From Nocardia tengchongensis (GTDB lineage Bacteria > Actinomycetota > Actinomycetes > Mycobacteriales > Mycobacteriaceae): a DNA stretch of 64,000 nt. Below are positions 17,442 through 25,911 of this stretch, piece by piece. Each line of letters opens with the position of its first letter. Positions within the stretch are counted from its first letter, which is position 1. The notes below the pieces were generated by a model. The model was not told where the DNA came from and ran no database searches. It was given only the letters and a program-made list of their open reading frames with translations. The position numbers and the translations under genes were made by a program. The DNA is taken from NCBI RefSeq assembly GCF_018362975.1, contig NZ_CP074371.1:3720001-3784000 (forward strand), given 5' to 3'.

Positions 17442-18474
17442 GTAAGGCAACCCCCTTCACGTCGGTTCCGGTGATCGACGTATCGGGTCTGCGCTCCGCG
17501 CACGAGCCGGACCGGCTGGCCGTCGTCGACGAGATCGGCAGGGCCGCACGTGACATCGGGTTCTTCTACATCAGCGGCACCGGCCTGGACCCGGCGCTGT
17601 TCGACGGTCTGCTCAGCGCCGCCGAGGAATTCTTCGCCCTGCCGCTGGAGGAGAAGATGCGCTCCTACATCGGGCTCTCCAGCTGCCATCGCGGCTACGT
17701 GCCGACCGGTGAGGAAGGCACCGACGAGGTGAAACCGGACCTCAAGGAGGCCTTCGACACCGCCTTGGACCTCCCCGCCGACGATCCCGACCACCTCGCC
17801 GGCAACCCCATGCTCGGCCCCAACACCTGGCCCGCGCTGCCGGGCTTCGACCGGGCCGTGACCGCGTACTACCAGGCCGTACTGGCTGTGGGACGACAGT
17901 TGTTGTGGGCCTTCGCCGTCGCCCTCGGCGAGGATCCCGACACGTTCCTGCGATACGCGACCAAGACCCCAGTCAGCTACGCCTGATCCACTACCCCTTC
18001 AACCCCGAGCCCGACGACGCGGTCGGCATCGGCGCACACAGCGACTTCGAATGCTTCACCCTGCTCGCCCCCACCGCGCCCGGTCTCGAGGTCCTCAACG
18101 GCGCGGGCAAGTGGATCGACGTCCCGCCCATCCCCGGCACCTTCGTCATCAATATCGGTGACATGCTGGAACTGTGGACCAACGGCGAGTACATCGCCAC
18201 CACACATCGGGTTCGCAAGGTGCAGCAGGAGCGCTACGCCTTCCCCCTCTTCTTCAACGTCGACTACGACACCGTCGTCCAGCCCCTCCCGCAATTCACC
18301 ACTCCCGATCGCCCCGGACGCGCCCCGCTGCGCGCCGGCGAACACCTCTTCGCCCAAACCGCCCAGATCTTCCGCTACCTCCGCAGACGCCTCGAAGCCG
18401 GCGATCTCCACCTCCCCGACGGCTCCCTCCCCGTCGGCTCCTTCGGCCAGGAAGCGCGCCAGGCGGCCACCTGA
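17438..18474 (+). CDS. Isopenicillin N synthase-like Fe(II) oxygenase (frameshifted)
   Basis: A non-heme iron oxygenase, probably 2-oxoglutarate dependent. The N-terminal DIOX_N domain (VPVIDVSGL, IGRAARDIGFFYISGTG) is in one frame and the catalytic jelly roll in another. The iron ligands are in GAHSDFECFTLL (His, Asp) and IATTHRV (His), with RYAFPLFF as the co-substrate-binding strand. One C appears missing in the CCCC run at 17967-17970 (KTP|SQLRLIHYPF); restoring it gives a full-length ~345-aa enzyme. It is the last gene of the importer operon and overlaps the preceding gene by ATGA. Confidence 0.85.
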
Positions 18475-18485
18475 TTCTGTTGCGG

Positions 18486-19130
18486 TCAATGGGGGGTGCG
18501 CCAGGGGGCGAGCAGCAGTTCGCAGGCGCGCTCGACATCGGCGAGGGCTTGGTCGGTAGTGAGGCGGCCCGCGATGGTCCAGGTGAGGATGCCGTAGACG
18601 CATTGTTCGAGCAGGCGGGCCAGGCGGTGGTCCTCCGCTTCCGGGGTCGTGATGCCGGCCGACTCCAGGATGCGGGCGGGCATCACGTGGTCGGTGACCA
18701 GAGCTGCGGTGGTGGAGGGGGTTTCGGGAGGCGGCGGGTCGGAGGGGAGGGCGTGGCCTTCCGCGCGGACCGCGTTCATCGAGACCATCATCGCGCGGGC
18801 CAGGCGGGGGTGGCGGAGCAGTTCGGCGACCGCGCGGCTCAGGAACTCGGCGGCACCGGTGACCGGGTCGCCGGGAACGGCGGGCGGATGCGGCAATTCG
18901 CGGACCGCCGCGTCCAGCACCGCCGCGAACAGGTGGTTCTTCGACGGGTAGTAGCGGTACAGGGTGCCGAGGGCGACGCTCGCGGACTGGGCGACCTCGC
19001 TCATCTGGACGCGCTCCAAGCCGTGCTCGGCGCCGAGGCGGGCGGCGGACCGTAGGATCGCGCGCTGACGCTCCTGCTGGCGGGCCGTCGAGACCCGGCC
19101 CGGGGCGCGGGAGTCCTGAATGCGCGGCAT
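18486..19130 (-). CDS. TetR-family regulator, KstR-like
   Basis: A TetR repressor of 214 residues. The HTH lies at about residues 20-65: QERQRAILRSAARLGAEHGL, then VALGTLYRYYPSKNHLF, a pattern like KstR-type regulators of steroid and lipid genes. The rest is a ligand-binding helical domain. The ATG at 19130 follows AAGGTGG. It is divergent from the SDR-LLM-NTF2 operon, and an inverted repeat lies between them. Steroid or fatty acyl-CoA ligands are only a family-based guess. Confidence 0.88.
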   Translation of the reverse strand: MPRIQDSRAPGRVSTARQQERQRAILRSAARLGAEHGLERVQMSEVAQSASVALGTLYRYYPSKNHLFAAVLDAAVRELPHPPAVPGDPVTGAAEFLSRAVAELLRHPRLARAMMVSMNAVRAEGHALPSDPPPPETPSTTAALVTDHVMPARILESAGITTPEAEDHRLARLLEQCVYGILTWTIAGRLTTDQALADVERACELLLAPWRTPH

Positions 19131-19151
19131 GAATCCACCTTCTGTCCGATT

Positions 19152-19169
19152 ACTAGAATTCACTCTAGT
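19152..19169. promoter_or_regulatory. Candidate TetR operator ACTAGA-N6-TCTAGT
   Basis: A perfect 6-6-6 inverted repeat, ACTAGA-ATTCAC-TCTAGT, in the 105-bp gap between the TetR gene and the SDR operon. Length and position fit a TetR dimer site that represses both directions. It differs from the classical KstR consensus. Confidence 0.55.
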
Positions 19170-19235
19170 TTTTCTGGGCGGAAGTTTGTAGAACTGGAGA
19201 AGACCGAGTTCGAACTCACAGGTGAGGAAGTCGCG

Positions 19236-20048
19236 ATGGACGGGGTTGACCCGCAACGTTACGGGCCGTGGGCGGTCATCACCGGCGGATCGGAAGGGGT
19301 CGGGCGGTCGTTCGCGCTCGACCTGGCGCGCGCCGGGATCGCGCTGCTGCTGGTGGCGCGGCGGGCCGCGCCGCTCGAGGCGACCGCCGCGGAGTGCCGG
19401 GAACTGGGGGTCGAGGTGCGCACGCTCGCAACCGATCTGACCGCACCCGCCGCCGTGGCGGAGATCGTCGCCGCGGTCGCCGACGTGGAAGTCGGGCTGC
19501 TGGTGCTCAATGCCGGGGCCAACACCCACAGTGCGCCGTTCGTCGACGGGGATCTGGCCGCGTTCGGGCAGGTCATCGATTTGAACATCACCACGCCGCT
19601 CGGACTGATCCACCACTTCGGGGGCATCATGAAAGCGCGTGGCCGGGGCGGGATCCTGATGGTCGGATCGCTGGCCGGGTACCTGGGGTCTCAGCATCAC
19701 GCCGTGTACGGCGGGGTGAAGGCGTTCGGGCGGATCTTCGCCGAAAGCCTGTGGCTCGAGCTCGGCGACCACGGGGTGGACGTGCTCGAGCTGGTGCTCG
19801 GCGTGACCCGCACACCGGCCATGGAACGGGTCGGACTCGACTTCGACGTACCCGGGATGCCGGTATCGGCACCCGATGACGTGGCGCGCGAAGGACTCTC
19901 GCGGCTCGGGCACGGGCCCGTCCACATCATGTCCGGCAACGAGGCGGGGGCCGCGCAACGCAACGACCCGGATCGGGCGGCCGCCGTGCTGCGCGCCGAC
20001 CGGGGGATGCGCCGGCTCATGGGACTGCCCGAGCGGGTGGCGCGATGA
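19236..20048 (+). CDS. Short-chain dehydrogenase/reductase
   Basis: A NAD(P)-dependent SDR of 270 residues. The cofactor motif is GGSEGVGRSFA (TGxxxGxG type, about 17-27), followed by LVLNAGANTHS (NNAG-like), a catalytic Ser in MVGSLAGYLG, and YGGVK as the YxxxK pair. The start follows GAGGAAG. It is the first gene of an operon with the LLM enzyme (ATGA overlap) and an NTF2-like protein, controlled probably by the divergent TetR. Ketone or alcohol substrate unknown. Confidence 0.88.
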   Translation: MDGVDPQRYGPWAVITGGSEGVGRSFALDLARAGIALLLVARRAAPLEATAAECRELGVEVRTLATDLTAPAAVAEIVAAVADVEVGLLVLNAGANTHSAPFVDGDLAAFGQVIDLNITTPLGLIHHFGGIMKARGRGGILMVGSLAGYLGSQHHAVYGGVKAFGRIFAESLWLELGDHGVDVLELVLGVTRTPAMERVGLDFDVPGMPVSAPDDVAREGLSRLGHGPVHIMSGNEAGAAQRNDPDRAAAVLRADRGMRRLMGLPERVAR

Positions 20049-20884
20049 GCCTGCGACTCGGACTGTCCACGCCCATCGTGGTGCAGGTGCCCGGCATCGC
20101 GTCACCGTGGGAAGCCACCGCGGGACCCGAGGAACTGACCCGGATCGCCAGGGCCACCGACGAACTCGGCTTCGACCACCTGACCTGTGCCGACCATGTC
20201 GGAGTGCCCGCCGCGGCGGCCACGGTACGCGGCGCGACCTATTGGGATCCGCTGGCGACACTGTCCTATCTCGCGGCGCACACCAGCCGGATCCGGCTCG
20301 CGACCTCGGTGCTCGTGCTCGGGTATCACCATCCGCTGGCGCTGGCCAAGAGCTACGGCACCCTCGACCGGCTCAGCAATGGCCGCGTCGTGCTCGGAGT
20401 CGGAGTCGGTTCTCTGGCCGAGGAATTCGCGCTGCTCGGCGCGGCCTGGGAAGACCGGGGCACGCTGGCCGACGCGGCACTGACGCGACTGCGCCGGGCC
20501 TGGGGGCGTCGTGAGGTCGAGGACTTCGTGCTCGAACCGCACGCCGTGCGCACCACGGTGCCGATCTGGGTGGGCGGGCGCACGCGGCGGTCCCTGCGCC
20601 GGGCGGTGACCCTCGGCACCGGGTGGGTGCCGTTCGGGCTCGAGGCCGAGCAGATCGCGGAGCTGCTCGCGACAGTGACCGTGCCCGAAGGCTTCGACAT
20701 CGTGCTCTCGCCGGGTGCCCCACTGGATCCGCAAGGTGACGAAGCGGATTCGCTACGCCGGTTGACGGCGCTGCGCGACGCCGGTGCCACCCACCTGACC
20801 TGCACCGTGCGGGCGAACGACGCCGGGCACTACTGCGAGCAACTCGCCGCGCTGCGCGAACTCGTCGACCGAAAACTGCGGTAG
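20045..20884 (+). CDS. LLM-class F420-dependent oxidoreductase
   Basis: A luciferase-like monooxygenase-fold enzyme of 279 residues. The TIGR03619-like features are visible: ATDELGFDHLTCADHVG, RIRLATSVLVLGYHHPL, LDRLSNGRVVLGVGVGS (about residues 109-125) and VPIWVGGRTRRSLRRA. It probably uses F420. The ATG overlaps the SDR stop (ATGA) and the third gene follows after 13 bases, so the three act together, perhaps in oxidising a steroid- or terpene-like compound (inference). Confidence 0.88.
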   Translation: MSLRLGLSTPIVVQVPGIASPWEATAGPEELTRIARATDELGFDHLTCADHVGVPAAAATVRGATYWDPLATLSYLAAHTSRIRLATSVLVLGYHHPLALAKSYGTLDRLSNGRVVLGVGVGSLAEEFALLGAAWEDRGTLADAALTRLRRAWGRREVEDFVLEPHAVRTTVPIWVGGRTRRSLRRAVTLGTGWVPFGLEAEQIAELLATVTVPEGFDIVLSPGAPLDPQGDEADSLRRLTALRDAGATHLTCTVRANDAGHYCEQLAALRELVDRKLR

Positions 20885-20897
20885 GAGAAGGATTCTC

Positions 20898-21398
20898 ATG
20901 AGTGAAGAGCGTCTCGCGGCCCTCGAGGCGCGGCTGCTGCGGGTCGAGGACGAGCTGGCCATCACCCGGTTGATCGCCTCCTACGGTCCGCTCGTCGACG
21001 CCGGGGCCGCCGCCGAGGTCGCCGAAATGTGGACCGAGGACGGCGAATACGACGTCGAGGGCTGGCACATGCGCGACCGCGGGCAGGTGCGGGCGATGGT
21101 CGAGTCGACTGCGCATCAATCGCTGATCGCCGCCGGATCGGCGCATTTCCTGGGTCCGGCCGCGGTCATCGTCGACGGTGACACCGCGACGGCGGTGTGC
21201 GAGTCGCTGCTGGTCCGCCACCGCGACGGGGAGTTCTTCGTGTGGCGGGCCGGGGCCAATCACTTCGAGTTGGCGCGTACCCCGGCCGGGTGGCGGATCG
21301 TGCGCCGCGTGACCCGGGTGCTGGACGGGTCGGACACGGCGCGCAGGCTGCTCGCTGAGCCTTGGACCAGCGGAAACATCACTTCCGAACGGAAATGA
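20898..21398 (+). CDS. SnoaL/NTF2-like family protein
   Basis: A small 166-residue alpha+beta cone (NTF2-like) protein. The fold is recognisable from LEARLLRVEDELAITRLIASYGPLVDAG, then the WTEDGEYDV segment and WRAGANHFELARTPAGWRIVRR near the end. These proteins act as isomerases, dehydratases or hydrolases on polycyclic substrates in related catabolic clusters. AGGAGAAGG precedes the start. It is the last gene of the TetR-controlled operon. Confidence 0.85.
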   Translation: MSEERLAALEARLLRVEDELAITRLIASYGPLVDAGAAAEVAEMWTEDGEYDVEGWHMRDRGQVRAMVESTAHQSLIAAGSAHFLGPAAVIVDGDTATAVCESLLVRHRDGEFFVWRAGANHFELARTPAGWRIVRRVTRVLDGSDTARRLLAEPWTSGNITSERK

Positions 21399-21431
21399 GG
21401 GTCCCCTAACGACAGGGCTCGTTCTTCCAGT

Positions 21432-21450
21432 TATGGTTAGCATCACCTAA
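21432..21450. promoter_or_regulatory. Candidate IdeR/DtxR iron box
   Basis: TATGGTTAGCATCACCTAA matches 15 of 19 positions of the DtxR/IdeR consensus TTAGGTTAGSCTAACCTAA, with GGTTAG and CCTAA at the right spacing. It lies 33 bases before the TIGR03118 lipoprotein start, suitable for iron-dependent repression. The match is partial, so this is a candidate only. Confidence 0.4.
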
Positions 21451-21483
21451 CGCCGCACCTGGGCGTTTGCTGGAAGGAACGAA

Positions 21484-22824
21484 ATGAACGGACGATCGAG
21501 CGGCAAGACCCTGCTGCGTGTGTCGGCTCTGGGCGCCGCGCTGGTCGTGGCGGCGGCGTGCACCAGCACGAAGTCGGACTCCGACGACGTCAAGGCGCTC
21601 GACGGCAACCACTACGCCCAGGTCAACGTCGCCTCCAACAAGGATTCCGACAAGGCGCAGTTCACCGACCCGAAGTTCATCAACGCCTGGGGCATCGCGG
21701 ATCGCCCCAAGGGCGCGGGCGGCCACTTCTGGGTCGGCGCGGGCGGCTACTCCTTCCAGTTCGTCGGTGACGTCACCAAGTCGCCGGAGGCCAAGTATCA
21801 GAAGATGTTCCAGGATCCGCTGAAGCTGGTCACCATCCCCGGCGCGGACTCCATCGCCGACGAGGACGGGGACGACAGCGAGGGCAAGACCACCGGCGTC
21901 GTCTTCAACCCGGCTCCCCTCAACTCCGACATCTTCGCAGTCAAGGACCAGCCCGTCAGCTATGACGGCAAGGACGAGAAGCTCACCGGCTCCGCGCGAT
22001 TCATCTTCGCCGCCGACTCCGGCAAGATCTCCGGCTGGACCGAGCAGGGTGCGGGCGGCGCGGTCGTGCGCCACGACGGCCCCGCCGTGCTCGAATTCGA
22101 CGGCACCGCGCAGGGCATGAAGTTCAAGGGCATCGCCCTGGACCCGAGCGGCACCAGGCTGCTGGCAGCCGACTTCGGCAAGGACCCGCAGGTCCGCACC
22201 TTCGACAAGGACTGGAAGCTGGTGCCCACCACCGGTTTCGCCAACCCCTTCGCCACCGGTGACGCCGTCGACCCGGCCGACGCCTCCAAGGGCAAGAAGA
22301 TCAAGGTCGGCGACCCGGCCCCCTTCAACGTCGCCACCATCGGCGACCGTGTGTTCGTCACCTACGCCATCACCCAGTCCGAGGGCGGCGACCCGAACAA
22401 GCTGAAGGCCGGCGAAGAGGACAAGGCCGACAAGGACCAGGAGAAGAAGGACGGCAACAAGGCCAAGAAGGGCCAGGTCGCCGAATTCGACAAGACCGGC
22501 AAGCTGGTCCGCACCCTCGACGCCGACGGCCGCCTCAACGCCCCCTGGGCCGTCACCGTCGCCCCGCAGGGCTTCGGCCCCCTCGCCGGCAAGCTGCTGG
22601 TCGGCAACTTCGGCGGTGCGGGCCACATCCTCGCCCTCGATGACCAGTCCGGCAAGTTCGTCGACTACCTGCGCGACGCCGACGGCAAGCCCGCCGAGAT
22701 CGAAGGCCTCTGGGGCCTGATGTTCGGCAACGGTGAAAGCCTCGGCGACGCCGACGCCCTCTACTTCACCGCCGGACCCAACGACGAGAAGGACGGCCTC
22801 TTCGGCAGCCTCCGCCTGAAGTAA
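21484..22824 (+). CDS. TIGR03118-family lipoprotein (beta-propeller)
   Basis: An exported lipoprotein of 446 residues. The signal peptide ends at VVAAAC (acylated Cys about 26). The mature part carries the TIGR03118 pattern: FTDPKFINAWGIADRPKG at the start of the domain, a SARFIFAADSGKISGW blade, and the C-terminal GPLAGKLLVGNFGGAGHI plus GLWGLMFGNG segments. The fold resembles NHL/YVTN propellers. A highly charged Lys/Asp/Glu-rich insert (about residues 300-335) is unusual. It is a single gene with a GGAAGG ribosome binding site, a possible iron box and a strong terminator. Function unknown. Confidence 0.85.
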   Translation: MNGRSSGKTLLRVSALGAALVVAAACTSTKSDSDDVKALDGNHYAQVNVASNKDSDKAQFTDPKFINAWGIADRPKGAGGHFWVGAGGYSFQFVGDVTKSPEAKYQKMFQDPLKLVTIPGADSIADEDGDDSEGKTTGVVFNPAPLNSDIFAVKDQPVSYDGKDEKLTGSARFIFAADSGKISGWTEQGAGGAVVRHDGPAVLEFDGTAQGMKFKGIALDPSGTRLLAADFGKDPQVRTFDKDWKLVPTTGFANPFATGDAVDPADASKGKKIKVGDPAPFNVATIGDRVFVTYAITQSEGGDPNKLKAGEEDKADKDQEKKDGNKAKKGQVAEFDKTGKLVRTLDADGRLNAPWAVTVAPQGFGPLAGKLLVGNFGGAGHILALDDQSGKFVDYLRDADGKPAEIEGLWGLMFGNGESLGDADALYFTAGPNDEKDGLFGSLRLK

Positions 22825-22839
22825 GCCGCGAAACATCCG

Positions 22840-22867
22840 GGCCCCGAGCTGAAATCAGCTCGGGGCC
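22840..22867. terminator. Hairpin terminator
   Basis: A perfect 12-bp stem GGCCCCGAGCTG-AAAT-CAGCTCGGGGCC, followed by GTTTCGTTTCG. It lies between the convergent lipoprotein and response-regulator genes. Confidence 0.85.
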
Positions 22868-22884
22868 GTTTCGTTTCGACGGCC

Positions 22885-23445
22885 TCAGCGGGCTCCGTGA
22901 CGCAGGCCGTAGATGGCGAGGCGGACCCGGTTGGGGGAGCCGGTTTTCGCCATCAGGTTGGTGACGTGGGTTTTCACGGTGGTCACGCCGAGGACGAGGC
23001 GTGCGGCGATCTCAGCATTGGACAAGCCCTCGGTGAGCAATGCCAGGCGATGCAGGACGTCCGGGGAGAACGGGCGTTCGCCGGTCGCGGCCCGGCGGAT
23101 GCCGTCGAGCAGGTCGGCGGGGGCCGCGTCCTTGACGAGGAAGCCGCAGGCGCCGGCTTCCAAGGCCGGATACAGGTGATCGTCGTCATCGAAGGTGGTC
23201 AGGGCCAGGACCCTGGCGGTTGGGCGGGCCGCCAGGATCCGCTCGGTCGCGCGGATTCCGTCCATGCCGGGCATTCGCAGATCCATCAGGATGACGTCGG
23301 GGGTGAGGTCGGCGGCGAGCCGGACGGCGTCGGAACCGCCGGAGGCCTCGCCGATCACCTCGAGATCGGCGGCGGTGTGGCACAGCATTCGCAGGCCCGC
23401 ACGGACCAGTTGCTGATCGTCGACGATGAGTACGCGGATGGTCAT
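22885..23445 (-). CDS. LuxR/NarL-family response regulator
   Basis: A two-component response regulator of 186 residues. The receiver domain has DD (about 9-10), the phospho-acceptor Asp in DVILMDLRMPG (about 54), and a KDAAPADLLDGI end. The C-terminal LuxR-type HTH reads LTEGLSNAEIAARLVLGVTT followed by VKTHVTNLMAKTG. Its ATG overlaps the stop of the histidine kinase gene, its cognate partner. Targets unknown; the divergent exported SDR beyond the kinase is one candidate. Confidence 0.92.
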   Translation of the reverse strand: MTIRVLIVDDQQLVRAGLRMLCHTAADLEVIGEASGGSDAVRLAADLTPDVILMDLRMPGMDGIRATERILAARPTARVLALTTFDDDDHLYPALEAGACGFLVKDAAPADLLDGIRRAATGERPFSPDVLHRLALLTEGLSNAEIAARLVLGVTTVKTHVTNLMAKTGSPNRVRLAIYGLRHGAR

Positions 23446-24623
23446 GCGGGCGCGCCGATGCGCTGGGGCAGGCGGGCCTGGATCTGCCAGCCGGAGCCGC
23501 ATGGCCCGGCATTGAACACACCGTCCAGCAGTTCGACGCGTTCACGCAGGCCGACCAATCCGACGCCGCCGGCCTGGCGAGCCGGGGCCTGGCCGGGAGA
23601 ACCGTTGTCGCGCAAGGTGAAATCGAGATCACCGGCCGCGCCGACGGCGATCCTCAGCCACGCGCTCGCATCCGGACCGGCATGCTTGGCGACATTGGCC
23701 AGCCCCTCCTGGGTCAGGCGCAGCACCGTGAGCGCGCGCAACGCGTCCGCGGTCGCGACGTCCTCGGCCAGGTCCGCGGTCACGGCCATACCGCCGCGCC
23801 GGGCGCGCTCGACGGCCCCGGCGAGGGCTTCGGGCAGGTCCGCGGGGGACAGGAACGACTCGCCGTTGCTCGCCGGATCTCGCAGGATCGTCACCAATTT
23901 CCTCAGGTCCGTGAGGGTTTGCTTGCCGGTGGCGTGAATGTCGTCGAGCACCTCCAGTAGGGCGGGCGGCGCGTCGGGCACCGCGTGGCGGGCGACACCG
24001 ACCCGCAGCACGGTTGAGGACACGTGGTGGGCGATCAGATCGTGGAGTTCGCGGGCGATGGCGGTTCGTTCGGCCTCCCGGGCCGCGGCGATCTCGCGGT
24101 CCCGCCGCTGCTCGAGCGCGGCGGCCTCGCGGGCCGACTGTTCGGCGCGGGCCCAGGCGACACGTAGCAGACCGCCGATGAGCAGCGGCACCAGGGCCAT
24201 GACCACCGCGCGATACAGCATGACCGCGGAGCCGCCGACCGGATGCAGCAGGTAGGCCGCTCCCAGGACGCCCGCCGCGACCAGTGATCGCCAGCCGCCG
24301 CGGCGAGCGGTCAACTCCGCGAGCGCGATACCGGCCGCCACCTTCGCGACAATCGGTCCCGTATGTCCGAATTCGAAGCCGAGGATCAGCAACCCGCTCG
24401 TCAGCAACGCGGCCGACATCGGCCGGTACGCCCCCAAGCCCGACGCGGCCACCGCGAGCATCCCGAGCACCCAGTCGAACACACTGGGCTCGTGCCCGAG
24501 CAGCAGTAGGCAGCCCGCGGCCATCGCCGCCAGCACGGCGAGCCGGACCGGCAGCATGCGCTCACCGAGCAGCGACTCGGCACTTCGGGTGACGCCGGAG
24601 GAACCAACCACGCCAATCATCAT
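23442..24623 (-). CDS. Sensor histidine kinase (NarL/DesK type)
   Basis: A membrane sensor kinase of 393 residues. The N-terminal half contains about five hydrophobic segments with short loops, so the signal is probably sensed in or at the membrane. The HisKA_3 motif is AIARELHDLIAHHVS (phospho-His at HDL), and the ATPase domain ends in FTLRDNGSPG and GVGLVGLRERVELLDG. Two ATGs are adjacent at 24623 and 24620. It forms an overlapping pair with the response regulator. Confidence 0.9.
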   Translation of the reverse strand: MMIGVVGSSGVTRSAESLLGERMLPVRLAVLAAMAAGCLLLLGHEPSVFDWVLGMLAVAASGLGAYRPMSAALLTSGLLILGFEFGHTGPIVAKVAAGIALAELTARRGGWRSLVAAGVLGAAYLLHPVGGSAVMLYRAVVMALVPLLIGGLLRVAWARAEQSAREAAALEQRRDREIAAAREAERTAIARELHDLIAHHVSSTVLRVGVARHAVPDAPPALLEVLDDIHATGKQTLTDLRKLVTILRDPASNGESFLSPADLPEALAGAVERARRGGMAVTADLAEDVATADALRALTVLRLTQEGLANVAKHAGPDASAWLRIAVGAAGDLDFTLRDNGSPGQAPARQAGGVGLVGLRERVELLDGVFNAGPCGSGWQIQARLPQRIGAPA

Positions 24624-24743
24624 GGCGCACCGGCACGACGCCGCGATTCCTCCGCAGGGAGGAGAACCTCCTCCTCCAACCGGCCGCCCGGACAGGACTA
24701 CGGTCGGATCCGCCGCACCGATACGGCTGCGACGGTGAAGGGC

Positions 24744-25723
24744 ATGAGCGACAACGACAATCCGACAATCGCCGACGCAGGCACAAGCAAGGCCGATCAA
24801 ACTTCGCCGCAGCGCGGTCCCAGCCGCCGCCGGCTCTTGGGCGCGGTGGCCGGTGGACTCGTCACCGGGGCGGCCGCAGGACTGGCGGGCGGGGTCGCGC
24901 TCGGGTCCGCGGCGAATCCACCGCAGCTCCAACCTTCGGCCCGGCGGTTCCAGAACAAGGTCGTCGTGATCACCGGTGCGACATCCGGAATCGGCGCCGC
25001 CGCGGCCCGCCTCTTCGCCGCCGAGGGCGCGCGAGTGGCGTTCTGCGGACGCCGCGTCGACCGCGGCCGCGCCGTCGAGCGCGACATTCGCGCAGCCGGC
25101 GGCGAGGCCACCTACATCCACGCCGACGTCCTCATCGAATCCGACGTCCGCGACTTCATCGACACCGCCGCCCAACGCTACGGCGGACTCGACGTCGCAT
25201 TCAACAACGCGGGCATCACCATTCAAAAGCCACTCCACGAGTACACAGCCGACGAATTCGACCGCGTACTGAGCACCAACTTGCGCGGCACCTTCCTCGC
25301 CATGAAATACGAAGTCCCACACCTGATCCGAGGCGGCGGCGGAACGATCGTGGTCACCGCCTCGAGCAACGCCCTGGCCACCGACTCCAGCCGCGCCGCC
25401 TACACAGCAAGCAAACGCGGCCTGGTAGGCCTCGTCCAATCCGCGGCACTCGACTACGCGAGCCACGGAATCCGAGTCAACGCCCTCGTCCCGGCACCAC
25501 CGACACCGACCTGGTCCGCAACGCCAGCCCAATCGGCCACCTCCCCGACGATGCCTACCGGGTCGCGATGAAGCAGTGGGCCCAATCCAACGTCCCCGGA
25601 ATGGCCAGACTGGCGACGCCAGAGGAAATAGCGGCCTTCGCCCTGACCCTCGCCTCCCCGGAATTCCCTTACCTCACAGGCGCCCAACTCGTCATAGACG
25701 GTGGGAAGACCGCGCACGCCTAA
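24744..25723 (+). CDS. Exported (Tat-signal) short-chain dehydrogenase, frameshifted
   Basis: An SDR with an unusual N-terminal export signal: SRRRLLG (about residues 27-33) then a hydrophobic stretch to about residue 55, a twin-arginine pattern. The SDR body follows: VVITGATSGIGAAAA, NNAGITIQKPL, catalytic Ser in VTASSNAL, YTASK and a C-terminal YLTGAQLVIDGGK. One base is missing near 25493-25495 (ccG-GC-acc), after RVNALVPG; restoring it gives the full C-terminus to 25723. Start 24744 (ATG) or 24735 (GTG) is unresolved. The last 64 bases recur at 29433-29499. Confidence 0.8.
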
Positions 25724-25881
25724 GGCTGGGCAGATGCGGCCGGGCGTTCGAGGGGCCGTCACAGCGCCGGACGCTGCGGAGCTTGCTGGAGGCCGTGTGC
25801 CGGCTCTCGCGAATCCGGCCCGAGTTGCTCGCATGACCCGCAGGGGATGGCGTCACCCTTTCGTCATCTTCGGGACTAGTT

Positions 25882-25899
25882 CTTGAAGGACCATTCAAG
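25882..25899. promoter_or_regulatory. TetR operator 1: CTTGAA-N6-TTCAAG
   Basis: A perfect 6-6-6 inverted repeat, CTTGAA-GGACCA-TTCAAG, ending 12 bases before the TetR start at 25912. A near copy with the same spacing lies upstream of the quinone oxidoreductase (26561-26578). This supports autoregulation by the TetR protein. Confidence 0.65.
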
Positions 25900-25911
25900 T
25901 ATGTTGGTCGC

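Noticed and set aside
15904..18474. Beta-lactam biosynthesis cluster suggested by the IPNS-like and MBL genes
   Set aside because: No ACV synthetase, acyltransferase or expandase is present; both families are broad, so a catabolic or tailoring role is more likely.
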